A stretch of DNA of 64,000 nt from Artemia franciscana. Taxonomy: Eukaryota; Arthropoda; Branchiopoda; Anostraca; Artemiidae. The first letter of the stretch is position 1. Every line of letters begins with the position of its first letter. Below are positions 13,390 through 23,484 of the stretch, one piece after another. A model generated the notes under the pieces. That model saw only the letters and a program-made list of their open reading frames with translations. It was not told where the DNA came from and searched no databases. The position numbers and the translations under genes are program-made. The stretch lies in contig NW_027062765.1 in assembly GCF_032884065.1 (NCBI RefSeq), forward strand, positions 1 through 64,000, read 5' to 3'.

Positions 13390-13924
13390 AAATACATATA
13401 CAACACAATTCTAATAAATAATACAATTTTACACATTAAAACCAGTCTAATACAACCAAATATAAAAATTTAACCAAATAAAATAAATCTTAAATGATAA
13501 ATAGGATAACTCATAAATCGACTGTTAAATAGGTGGAAAAATTAACTTATAGTGAATGAACCAAACCAGTAGTCTTAACAAATTTACCTAAAGGTTTGTG
13601 CTTAGTTGCCTACCCAAGGAGGAGACGTGTGGTGTCCCAAAACAAAATGCAATAAATGCCTTCTCACATCAAATTCTTACTACATTCTACTCTTTTTCAT
13701 ATTTTTACAGATAAAGATGATGTGAATTATGTCTTCATATGCTCCACATGTGTTGCAGTTGGGGAGCGGGGCCATTTTTTATTGGAATAGAGTTAAATTT
13801 TTTGGAGTTCTATTCTTTTGGTTGAATCCCCAGATATTTAATTGGAGCTCTGGAAGGGAGCTAGACATTGGTATGTGAGGGAGCTAACCTGGGTCTCTGT
13901 ATCTTATTACTACTGCCTTCTGGG
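13390..13924 (-). pseudogene. LINE (second): ORF2 3' remnant and 3' UTR
   Basis: Immediately after ORF1, the minus strand keeps only the last part of ORF2. A Cys/His block resembling the C-terminal zinc finger of I/Jockey-type ORF2 (NCNTCGAYEDIIHIIFIC, about 13760-13710) is followed by AT-rich 3' UTR. Endonuclease and reverse transcriptase are absent, so the element carries an internal deletion of several kilobases rather than the usual 5' truncation. The exact 3' end is unclear because the flanking DNA is also AT-rich. Confidence 0.55.
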
Positions 13925-15109
13925 CTAGGTATAGCCTCCTTTCATTACATATTTTTCAACTTTGCCAGGGCTTCTGGTTTGTGGAGGGGCATTACTGGTT
14001 GTAGGGCTTGATTTAACTCTGTTTAGGTTTTCTGCAATGTTGGCCAGGCTGAGGGCAGCATTTTCAAGACCAACTGGGAGTATCTCTGAGACTAGTTTGC
14101 AAAGTGATGTTATTATCTGGGTTAGATCAGAGATCTGTCCAGCCACACCTTCAAACATAGTCATATAATTCTTGTTTAGGTCCTCATCTGGATGGTGGTT
14201 AGGTGCCAAAGGAGGGAACGAGTCTTTATGGGCCATAGGGACATGCTTTGTTTGTGTTGGAAGTCCCTTCTTCAAGGCCTTAGCAGCAGTTCTCATGGGG
14301 ACATTATTGGTAAAAGAATAGTTTACAATAGCTTTCTTTTCCATGAAAACTGGGCACTCCCTGGTATTAGCAGCATGGTTGCCACTGTAGTTTGGGCACT
14401 TGAGAACCTGATCTTGTTTTACTGTTTTGGATTGGGGACATTCATTATGTGTGTGTTGACCAATACATAGTAGGCTTCTTCTGCCTCTGCAACTATTTGA
14501 AGTCATGTGGCCAAAATCTTGGCAATTGAAGCTCTGTATTGCTTGGAGAATAAACTGCTTAACTATATACCTTGCACCCTAAACAGAGATTTTCAGAGGG
14601 AACTGAAGATCCAGATTGAAGGTGCAAACCAAAGGGATAACTGATGGGTTTTGGTTTTTAAAGGCCAATGTTGCTTGTTCTATTCTATTGCTGACTTGGA
14701 TCTCCTTGACAAAATAATCCTGATTGGTGACCTCCTCAGATTGGATAAAAACATTACCTTTTCTATTTCTGATTGAAGCTGGGTTGGAACTAAGACTAAG
14801 CACAAACTTTACTTTACATCCACTTACTGCTATATTTGTAATAGAAAGTATAGCAGTAGCTACTGATTGGTTTGCAGCTATTATGATAATAGAGCCATCT
14901 GGTCCAAGTCTTTCTAGCATTGACCCATAATGGCCCCTGCACTCATGATTTTGGAGGTGTTCAAACAGTTTTCTTGCAATAACTGTTCTGCTACTTAATT
15001 TCAAAGACCTACTGGTGTCATTTAGACCTTCAACTCCTAACACCAAAATCCTAATACTAGAGTTATATGGGTCAGGGGATGCAGGACTACTGATTATCCT
15101 GTCAGTCAT
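13925..15109 (-). pseudogene. LINE (second): gag-like ORF1 with zinc knuckles, one internal stop
   Basis: ORF1 of a non-LTR retrotransposon, an RNA-binding protein packaged with the element's RNA. The likely start is the Met of MTDRIISS (15107-15109). The first 175 or so codons form a compact domain with hydrophobic beta-like strands (GSIIIIAANQSVATAI). One in-frame TAG near 14578-14580 interrupts it, and the same frame resumes after it. Three consecutive Cys/His knuckles follow: CQDFGHMTSNSC, CIGQHTHNEC and CPNYSGNHAANTREC, as in Jockey/I-type gag proteins. The C-terminus is Pro/Ser-rich. Full length would be close to 395 codons. A short ORF2 remnant follows. The gene is nearly intact but dead because of the stop and the missing polymerase. 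Confidence 0.75.
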
Positions 15110-15299
15110 CACAAATTTTGGAAAAAAAAAGAAATAAAAAAATAAAAAAGAAAGATGCAAAGAGTTAAAAGTAATTGGGTAGAACAACAAAACCAAATCA
15201 CAAACAGAAGTCAAATGTCAAATAAATAAAACAAATAAACTACAAGCAGAGGGGGGCCCTCAGTCAATAATAAATTAAGCAAACAAAATAAATCAAAAG

Positions 15300-15753
15300 A
15301 AGGCACAGAACTAAAATTCAAAGCAGGGTAAAAAGGGGATTGATAAACACTCTCAAGCAATTTGGTAGATGCAGGAGTCTGGGAAAATTTGCATCAGGCA
15401 CAATATCAGTCAAAGCAAGCCAAAGGCCGAAAATGCACAACAGAACGAGTATACTGGCGTCAGGGACCCTTGGTATTTACTCAACAAACCGTGGCACAGA
15501 GCTACCCCTACTTGGGAATAACAATTTCGAAATTAATTAATATTAATTTGCTTGTGAAAGTCGCGTGGTGTTGTAATTATTCAGCAAGATTTGTATCAGA
15601 AATTCAAACTTAGCATCCAACCAACCTTTTGACATATTTCTCTTGTTTGTTGTTGTTAGATGTTTAATATGGTGAAGAAGGCGCTGCTACGTTGAAAGTG
15701 AAATTCCCTTAAGTGCCAGTGTTACCACATGTAAGAGAAGCCCACCAGTCAAA
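15300..15753 (+). other. Putative 5' leader of the CR1-like LINE
   Basis: This stretch precedes a CR1-like ORF1. It has no credible product of its own despite short open frames at 15340-15613. It separates the minus-strand LINE from the plus-strand one, so the two are head to head with only A-rich DNA between about 15110 and 15300. The leader role is inferred from position. Confidence 0.35.
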
Positions 15754-16690
15754 ATGGCACCAAAAAAGAGACAGCGAGAGAGCACGAGAAAAGAGCAGGA
15801 TAAGTGCCCAGAATGTGAAAAAAGCCTGGACAAGAACTCAAAAGCCGTAAATTGTGATAATAACCCCAATTGATTATGTATCGAGTGCCAAGGATTAAGC
15901 AATGAACAGTACGTCCTGCTAAGGAAAATGAATCTTACTATGAGCTGTGAATGGAGCTAACCCCGGTGCATCTTAAACAAACCTGTTCGCGAAGCAGACA
16001 TCCGAACCAAGGCTATTGAATCTTTCAAAACAGAAGTACGTGAGAATATTGCTAGCACAACGTAAACTGTCAACAAGGGCCTCAAAGAGATCCACGAGGA
16101 ACTTGCCAAGAAATGCTATGTTAGCGAGGTAAAAGCGATTGTTAACTAGGCAATCACTGCACAAGTGACAGAACTCGCACCAGATGCACTAAAATAACAC
16201 ATACGCCGCACAGTCAGAAGCGAGCAAGACAGATGAAGACGCAAACTCAACATTGTCGGATTTGGGATTCCGATCCAAGCAAGTGACGAACACTTCCTTG
16301 ACAAATATTTCCAGGACACCTACAAAATAGCGACCAAAGTTTTTCACCGTGAAGAGACTACCAGCCTCGACCCCCACGATTGGGCAGCCGCAGCGACACC
16401 CACCAGTCCTATTCACGGTAGCCAAATTTACTGAAAAGAAGCTTTTCCTGGATGTATCCTACCAGCGCAAAGAGACGATTCGATTCTATGGTGACAGCGC
16501 CAAAGAAGATCACAACGCCAGAAAAACCCTGTTGTAGGAGATGAAGAAGAGACAGGCGAAGGGAGAAACAGACCTGAAGATTAGAAAAGGAGAAATCACA
16601 AAAAAAGGGCAAACTCGAGCAATTTCGAAGGCAAGCTGCTCGAGTATGGAAGAATAGCCACTACCTCCTACCGTCTCGCACCCCTGTAAA
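15754..16690 (+). pseudogene. CR1-like LINE ORF1 with PHD-type finger
   Basis: Begins MAPKKRQRES. A PHD-type zinc finger follows: CPEC (from 15805), VNCDN, then a stop (15871-15873, TGA) where the PHD tryptophan is expected, LCIEC, and a final Cys pair with its first Cys replaced by TAA (15958-15960). The second half resembles the nucleic-acid-binding ORF1 domain: RRKLNIVGFGIP near 16230-16270, then in another frame (16349-16537) VLFTVAKFTEKKLFLD and a basic KKRQAKGETDLKIRKGEI tail. PHD fingers in ORF1 are known from CR1-group LINEs. Several stops and at least one frameshift kill it. ORF2 of the same element follows after about 160 bp. Confidence 0.65.
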
Positions 16691-16856
16691 TAGACTATGT
16701 CAGAGTGATAATAACGATGTAACAGTAAACTTGTGTGAAAGTAAAAATAGTGAATTAACAGTTTCGTCCCCATGACCCTCTACATTGTCCCTCAATAGCA
16801 GCCCCGTGCACTTCAGCTGTAATTCAACCACTTCAACTGTAAGTTAGAACAATAGT

Positions 16857-19480
16857 GTGCATAACCGAATGTCGCCCAGACACATCCGAAAACCTGTGAA
16901 CATTATGACAGAAAATGTCGATGTTATCACCAACAAGATGCAAGAACTGGCAACAGTGCTCGAACTAAGTCACATAGATATTGCAACTTTGACAGAAATT
17001 TACCCTAAGAATTCCAGACTTCAACTGACAGAAGACTCAATCTGCCCCAATGGATACAACCTCTTCAGCAATCTGTCTGATCGAAACTACAGAAGAGGAG
17101 TTGCTGTTCTAGCTTCCAAGGAATCCCAGGTAAAAGAAATTTCTGTTCCGAATTTTTACTTACCCTGGATTGAAGCCATTTGGGTATACCTGCCCCTACC
17201 CAATGAAATGTTCGTCCTAAGTTCAATTTACAAGAGCCCCAATAGTCCATGCCAGCTGTCCTCTAAAAGAGCAATTGCTGAAATGACGCAATTCATACTA
17301 TGCAACTTTTCAAAGGCAACTTTGCTCATGACAGGGGACTTCCACCTCCCAGGCGTGTCGTAGATAGATGGCCAAGATATGACCAGGTCGAGCCTTGAAC
17401 AAAACCTACTAATTCAAGTCCTTGCTGATAGTTTTCTGTACCAAACAATAACCGAGTCGACAAGAATGCGTCCGGGACAAAGTCCTTCAACACTCGACGT
17501 GGTCATAACCAATGACCCGGAAAAGGTGATCAAGACAGAGACTCTCAGTCCAATTGGTTTCAGTTACCACATGCCAGTCCTTTCATCTATGCAAGTCAAT
17601 TCCAAACCATCAAAATATCCTAAGCAATCCCTTACTAATTGCAAGATGATGGTGAAAGAGCTGATAGATGCCAATCTGGAAACTCTGATCTCAGATGATG
17701 TGGAAGCTTCATGGGTAACCCTAAAAAATACCTTACTAGAGAGCCAAGCCCAACACACCAGCGTGAAATGGAAAAAGAAACTGAAAACTCTACCTTTCTT
17801 CACCCAAAAAATCAAGAAACTATGCAATAGGAAGAAAAAACTTTGGGAGAAGTTCGTGAAACAAAAAACGATAACAGAATATGAGAAGTACAAAACCGCC
17901 AGGAACCTCCTCCGAAAAGAAACGCGGAAACTCATTGCAAACTAAGAAGAACATATGGCCAAAAATGTCAAGGAAAACCCTAAGATATTCTGAAAACATA
18001 TCTCCCTGCGTAAACCAGGCAGACACTCAGTACCAGACCCGGAAAATAACAGCTCAGTTTCTTCCTGCGCCTCCGAAAAAGCTAACCTTTTGAATCAGCA
18101 GTTCGCGTCAGTGTTTTCTAAGAATGGCCCCCAATCAATCCTCCCACCAGAAGAACAGGCTCACGCTCAATTTCCAATGTTACACTCACCAGTCACACTC
18201 GAAGAAGTAACCAAACTGCTTAAGGAGCTTTATGCCAACAAAACGACTGGACATGATGGTCTGAGTCCATGACTGCTGAAGGAACTAAGCCCTGCCTTAT
18301 CAGAACCCCTGGTAAAATTATTTAACTTGTTGCTAACACAAGGAAGCTTCCAAGGGATGGGAAGAAAGCAATAGTCATCCCAATTCATAAGAAGGGTAGC
18401 AAAACTTCAGCAGCAAACTATAGACCTATCAGCCTTACCTGTGTGGTATGCATGGTCAAGGAGAGAATTGTCAACAAACACATCATGAACCATCTTGAGG
18501 CTAACTCACTCATCAGCAGCAGCCAGCATGGTTTTTGTTCTAAGAGATCGGTGGATATAAACCTTCTTGAGTCTTACAGTCTTGTAACTGACCTATTAGA
18601 GAAAGGAGTATCAGTGGATATACTCCTGCTTGATCTAGCCAAAGCTTTCGACAAAGTTTGTCACCGCTACCCCATTCACAGGCGACGTACCCTATCTCTT
18701 CGTCCACAAGTGATCAGTTGGATCGAGGATTTTCTGAGGGACAGAACACAGCAAGTGAAAGTGACCACAGGACCAAACAGTCAAGCTCTCTCTGATGAAG
18801 TCAAATTCACCAGCAGGGTCCCCCAGGGCAGTGTCCTGGGCCTTACCCTGTTCAATATATACATAATTGAGCTAGCCCTTATAACCAGTAACAAAACCAC
18901 TCTTTATGTGGACGATTCAAAACTCATAGGTCCTGCCAACACCCCTTCTACCCTCCAATCCCTCCAAACTGATCTCAACCACACGTGCTCCAGGTTCAAA
19001 AGATGGTTGCTGGAATTCAACACTGAAAAATTCAAGATCATATACTTTGGACACAACAACCACAAGCAACAGTACCTTATGACCCAATACCCTGGGATTC
19101 ACCAGATACCGGAGCATGTTCAGGAGGAGAGAGACCTTGGAGTGTATGTGGACTCCCATTTAAATTTCAGCTCCCACTCACAGAAGATCTCAGCCCATGC
19201 TAGCAGAGCCCTAGGCATCATTAAACACAGCATTACCAGCAGAAGTAGAGAAGTAATCACCAAGCTCTACAAGGGACTATAAGACCGAGATTGGAGGTGG
19301 GGACCATCCTGGCCACCCCTCGATTCAAAAAGGACAAGGTAGTTCTTGAGCAAATCCAACGAAGGGCCACTAAGCTGATTGCCGGTATGGAAAACAAGCC
19401 CTGTAGTGAACGGCTGAGGGAGCTCAACATCCCCTCTTTAGTCTACAGGTGGAAACGCGTAATGTAATGGTAATGTAAAC
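16857..19480 (+). pseudogene. CR1-like LINE ORF2: APE endonuclease and reverse transcriptase, broken
   Basis: Nuclease and polymerase for target-primed retrotransposition. Endonuclease (16857-17590): DIATLTEIY, RRGVAVLAS, IYKSPNS, TGDFH where GDFN is usual, STLDVVITND, and SYH where the catalytic SDH is usual. Stops occur at 17361-17363 and 17943-17945. Reverse transcriptase: KTTGHDGLSP (about 18240), a disrupted stretch at 18270-18440, then a long open frame 18443-19282 with LLLDLAKAFDKV (motif A), RVPQGSVLG (motif B), LYVDDSKL (motif C, YVDD at 18905-18916) and RDLGVYVDSHLNFSSH. A frameshift at about 19281 leads to the thumb-like block EQIQRRATKLIAGMENKPCSERLRELNIPSL, typical of CR1. The 3' end merges with the Polinton relic near 19480. 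Confidence 0.85.
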
Positions 19481-19537
19481 AATACCATGATCCACTGAAT
19501 AGTCAAAGTAGAATGCATCACTCTTACCAACAGAGAT

Positions 19538-19835
19538 TTAACTATTGGTAGCACGACACAAATCAGTCATACGACCATATTCCTTGTATTTTAGGGTAAG
19601 ATGCGGATATATATTAGAGTTAACTGATTTTGTCCATTCCTCTTCCTTACAATACAGTGGCCAATTAGTTATTTTGACTTTTATATCATAAGTACTATCT
19701 TTCTCAGAATATCGCAAGTATTTTCAAGAATAAAATCATCAGGAGCAACTTCATTCTTTCTATCGAATTTGACGGTGGGAGGGGGGGGATTTTTGTCCAA
19801 AAATCACGTTTTTCATTCAAACCATCTCAGAGGGT
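19538..19835 (-). pseudogene. Unassigned Polinton-linked protein remnant
   Basis: Downstream of the integrase, the minus strand reads as a broken protein in two frames joined by a likely slip at an A run (about 19725). The upper part includes VKFDRKNEVAPDDFILE, the lower part YDIKVKITNWPLYCKEEEW and LTLKYKEYGRMTDLCRATNS, ending at a TAA (19538-19540). Composition is protein-like. I cannot match it to a known Polinton family such as penton, protease or ATPase. Its position next to the integrase is the only functional clue. It could also be part of the host locus in which the element sits. Confidence 0.35.
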
Positions 19836-20475
19836 TCAGAGACGTTGGATATGAATGTCCAATAGGCATTGTGAACGTCTTCATCGGCAATCCAAGAATC
19901 ACAATCAGAGTTGTATCCTAGCCAGTGAACAAGCAACTGTATCTAACCCTTACGAGTTTGACTCTTTAATATCGTTTCAATCTGATACATTCCATTGTTT
20001 TTAACTTTTTGCAAGTTATACTCGTGAAATCCGCCAAAAACCTCTTTTTCTTTCATATCATGTAGATAATACGTGTCAGGAATAATTTCTAAGACCTTGA
20101 CACTTTAAAAAGTTCAGTAGACCACAAGTAATCCCTCTTTTCAAAAATACTACTCGTTTTATTGATTTGAACTGTATGACCAACATTAAATTTCTACCTT
20201 TGCTTCAATTGCCCAGCCCCCTCATTGAAACAATGTTGAAGAAAAATCTCAAATGTTCTGTTACCGTCAAAAGCCTCAAGAGGAGTATGAATGGAAAGGG
20301 ATTGATGAAGGCGTTGATTATAAACTAACATAATTTTATCTAAATCTTTAATAGAAGTACCAGCATTTTTCAATATAGAAGATCTCAAGATTAAATTTCG
20401 AAGTGCTATCAATCGCTCAGCCAATACAACCTTTATTGGACTATAACTATGATGGAGTGTTGTATTATATTTCAA
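19836..20475 (-). pseudogene. Maverick/Polinton integrase C-terminal part with chromodomain
   Basis: The open stretch 20475-20194 carries the end of a retroviral-type integrase core: YSPIKVVLAERLIALRNLI (the catalytic Glu region) and IMLVYNQRLHQSLSIHTPLEAF. After frameshifts, a chromodomain-like stretch follows: YQIETILKSQTRKG and LLVHWLGYNSDCDSWI (about 20005-19880). This core plus chromodomain layout is characteristic of Maverick/Polinton integrases. The upstream part of the same core lies at 21910-21773 beyond an inserted LINE, and the N-terminal part at 25995-25693 beyond a family A element. Broken and not functional. Confidence 0.75.
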
Positions 20476-20494
20476 TAAAACCTTTTATACGTGT

Positions 20495-21744
20495 GGATTT
20501 GATTTCGTTCGAGTTACGTTCAATTTATAGGCATCTTGCTTGACGAAAATCTTTCCTTCAAGCATCATATTGAGATGATTAAAATGAAAGTATCCAGGAG
20601 TCTCGGAATCCTTAGAATGCTCAAACACATATTTCCAGAATCAATTATTAGAATCTGGTTCTGCAGTCTAGTTCAGTCTTATGTTTCATATTGTTCTGTT
20701 ATTTGGATGTCAACTTTTCCATCGTCTCTGAAGCCACTTTCAAAACTTTATGATAAGGCAAGGACTCTTATTCAGGAAACTAACAGATCTTCATTCAAAC
20801 CCTTGCTTGATAATCACTATTTTCTTTCTTGTTCTTCTTTCATATTTTATTTTACAGCTGCACTGTGTAATAATATATTTTTTGTTCCTGATCAATCGAT
20901 TTATCATCCCCGCACTTCGAAAAATTTACAGATTCTTCACGACCATCAGTGAGGTCTGACTTCAACCCTCTAACAACTTGCAACAGGACCTGGATCCAGA
21001 GTTTGCAAGAAGCTGCAACTCGTTTGGAATGTTCAAAAATTATGTTAGAGATTTTCTAGCTGGTAAATAATTTTTTTTCTGGTTTCCCTTAGAGTTGATG
21101 TCTCTGAATTAAGTTGGATATTTAATTGAGTTCGTGAAATCATGTGCTACCCCCTGCCTAGTTTGTCATTTCTTGTCACTCCCTAGGTAGTCATTTCCGT
21201 GGATTATTAAAACTGGTGACTCAATTTTTGGATTTTGTTTTTATTTATTTGTGTTGGTATTTTTGTCTCGCTTATTCTTTCCCAGCCATTGAGCTTTATG
21301 AGGAGATGGTCTTGGAGTAATTTTTTGCTTAGATTTTTGCAAGATTCTTCACGACCATCAGTGAGGTCTGACTTCAACCCTCTGACAACTTGCAACAGGA
21401 TCTGGATCCAGAGTTTGCAAGAAGCTGCAACTCGTTTGGAATGTTCAAAAATTATGTTAGAGATTTTTTAGCTGGTAAATAATTTTTTTTCTGGTTTCCC
21501 TTAGAGTTGATGTCTCTGAATTAAGTTGGATATTTAATTGAGTTTGTGAAATCATGTGCTACCCCCTGCCTAGTTTGTCATTTCTTGTCACTCCCTAGGT
21601 AGTCATTTCCGTGGATCATTAAAGTTGGTGACTCAATTTTTTGGATTTTGTTTTTATTTATTTGTGTTGGTATTTTTGTCTCCCCTATTTTTTCCCAGCC
21701 ATTGAGCTTTATGAGGAGATTGTCTTGGAGTAATTTTTTGCTTA
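20495..21744 (+). pseudogene. 5'-truncated LINE with duplicated 3' end, inserted in the integrase
   Basis: The segment 20525-20760 encodes a reverse transcriptase thumb/C-terminal block of CR1/Jockey type: GILLDENLSFKHHIEMI, KVSRSLGILRMLK, and SYVSYCSVIWMS. A frameshift follows and the rest is 3' UTR. The last 412 bp occur twice in tandem (20931-21342 and 21343-21744) with only a few differences. The whole insert interrupts a minus-strand Polinton integrase whose halves resume at 21773 and 20475. It is not closely related to the CR1-like LINE at 15.3-19.5 kb. Confidence 0.75.
20931..21744 (+). repeat. Two-copy tandem repeat, 412-bp period (LINE 3' end)
   Basis: Copy 1 runs 20931-21342 and copy 2 runs 21343-21744. 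Both start at 'gattcttcacgaccatcagt', and the second ends at 'ttttttgctta'. Differences are scattered single bases, so the duplication is fairly young. Confidence 0.93.
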
Positions 21745-21772
21745 AGAAATTTACTTTTAGATAAAAAACTCA

Positions 21773-21910
21773 GACCTGAGGGTTAGCAAATTCACTACCC
21801 CATTCTGTTTGAATATTTCTACAAGAATCTTGTTCGAAGGTAGATTCAAGGGCTCTAGTATCTTCATCACTTTTCATTGAACGCGATGGAAGGGCATATT
21901 CATAGTGATT
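21773..21910 (-). pseudogene. Maverick/Polinton integrase, central core fragment
   Basis: The minus strand reads ALPSRSMKSDEDTRALESTF and then NIQTEWGSEFANPQV. In the family the second block is the 'TD.G.EF' catalytic Asp region, so the Asp is Glu here. It ends at the junction with the inserted LINE (about 21770), and the continuation is found at 20475. Upstream, at about 21911-21975, lies a short stretch of unknown origin, then a family A element. Confidence 0.65.
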
Positions 21911-22175
21911 TATATTAAAACACTGATTGCAAGTAAAAATGGATAGATAGCTAGATAAATTTATTGCACACTCGAACAAGAGCCAAGAGCACACAATTGC
22001 ACACAAGAGCCAAGAGCTCATATGGCATGAGCTCGAGCAAAATTCTATGAATCAACAGATTCATTAAAAAGCAAAATCAGAGGTTTAGTACCATAGGGGA
22101 TTTAAGATAAGAGTTCTGAGACATGAGGTCCTTATAAATATCGGAATTCAATAAGAACCGATCAACGATTCGTAA

Positions 22176-22489
22176 TACCGTCCTGGCTGAGCGGCTGTTG
22201 CGCTGGCATGGGATTTCATTGTCCAAGGGCCACGGGTTCAATCCCAGTTATTTAGTATGGGACAGGGGTCAGTGATGTTACTCTGTAAGCTCAGCCAGAG
22301 TCGACCCAGCTCTAAATGGGTACCTGGAGAAATATGGGGAAGGTAGGCAGGAAGGGTGTGTGAAAGCACAGGATAGTTGGCCCCCAACCCCCCATTGCAC
22401 TTTCTGGCTGAAGGGCCATGAAACGGAGATCAGCACCGCTGGTTTGGACTTTAAGGGTCTAGTGCCGTCTTACTACTTACTACTTACCC
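22176..22489 (+). mobile_element. tRNA-derived SINE with 8-bp target duplication
   Basis: The head resembles a tRNA with RNA polymerase III promoter boxes: A box TGGCTGAGCGGC (22184-22195) and B box GGTTCAATCC (22235-22244), spaced as in a tRNA. A tRNA-unrelated body (with 'aaatgggtacctggagaaat') follows, and the 3' end has short repeats (actact/tac). The 8-bp sequence ATTCGTAA flanks it at 22168-22175 and 22490-22497. The family A consensus at this spot reads 'cacccattcgtaagttaaaa', so the SINE clearly inserted into a family A array. Mobilisation would need a LINE's reverse transcriptase. Confidence 0.9.
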
Positions 22490-23322
22490 ATTCGTAAGTT
22501 AAAAATAGCTCATTTTTTCTAATTTTTCAGAATTAACCCCCCTCCCAACTACCCCAAAGAAAGCGGATCCGTTCCGGTTATGTCAATCATGTATCTAGGA
22601 CTTTTGTTTATTTTTCCCACCATGTTTCATCCCGATACCTCCACTCTAAGTGTTTCCAAATTTTAGGTTTCCCCTCCCAACTGCCCCCCCCAATGTCACC
22701 AGATCAGGTCTGGATTTAAAATAAGAGCTCTGAGACACGATATCCTTCTAAATACAAAATTTCATTGAGATCCGATCACCAGTTCGTAAGTTAAAAATAC
22801 CTCATTTTTTCAAATTTTTCAGAATTACCCCCCCCCCCAACTACCCCAAAGAGAGCAGATCCGTTCCAGTTATGTCAATCATGTATTTAGGACTTGTGCT
22901 TATTTTTTTCCATCAAGATTCATCCCAATCCCTCCACTCTAAGTGTTTTCCAAGATTTTAGGTTTCCCCCTCCCAACTCCCGCCAATGTCACCAGATCCG
23001 GTTGGGATTTATAATAATAGGTTTGAGACATAATATCCTTCCACACATCAAATTTCATTAAGACCTGATCAACCGTTCGTAACTTAAAAATACATCAATT
23101 TTTCTATTTTTTCCGAATTAACGGTCCCCTCACTCCCCCGTAGATGGTCAAATCGGGTAACGATTATTTCTATTTTAATCTGGTCCGCTTTCTTATACGC
23201 CTGCCAAATTTCATCGTCCTAGCTTACCATGAAGTGCCTAAAGTAGCAAAACCGTGACCGACAGACCGACAGAATTTGCGATTGCTATATGTCACTTGGT
23301 TAATACAAAGTAACATATATGG

Positions 23323-23484
23323 GGAAATATGGAGAAGGTAAGCAGGAAGGGTGTGTAAAAGCACAGGATAGTTGGCCCCCTACCCCCCATTGCACTTTCT
23401 GGCTGAAGGGCCATGAAACGGAGATCAGCACCGCTGGTTTGGACCCTAAGGGTCTAATGCCGTCTTACTACTTACTACTTACCC
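23323..23484 (+). repeat. 5'-truncated second SINE copy (duplicated junction)
   Basis: This repeats the last ~160 bp of the SINE at 22176-22489, including the same 3' tail, and is followed by the same 'attcgtaagttaaaaatacc' family A sequence. The identical 3' flank points to duplication or recombination of an already inserted SINE rather than an independent insertion. Confidence 0.85.

Noticed and set aside
14192-14470. Plus-strand frames opposite the LINE ORF1 (also 14724-14930)
   Set aside because: Antisense shadows of the minus-strand gag-like gene, which has zinc knuckles.
17564-17935. Minus-strand Phe-rich frame within the CR1-like ORF2
   Set aside because: It is the antisense shadow of the plus-strand ORF2, whose domain blocks are recognisable.
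22184-22244. Functional tRNA gene
   Set aside because: The A and B boxes are present, but the head is followed by a SINE body and target duplications, and no clean cloverleaf was seen. It is a SINE head.
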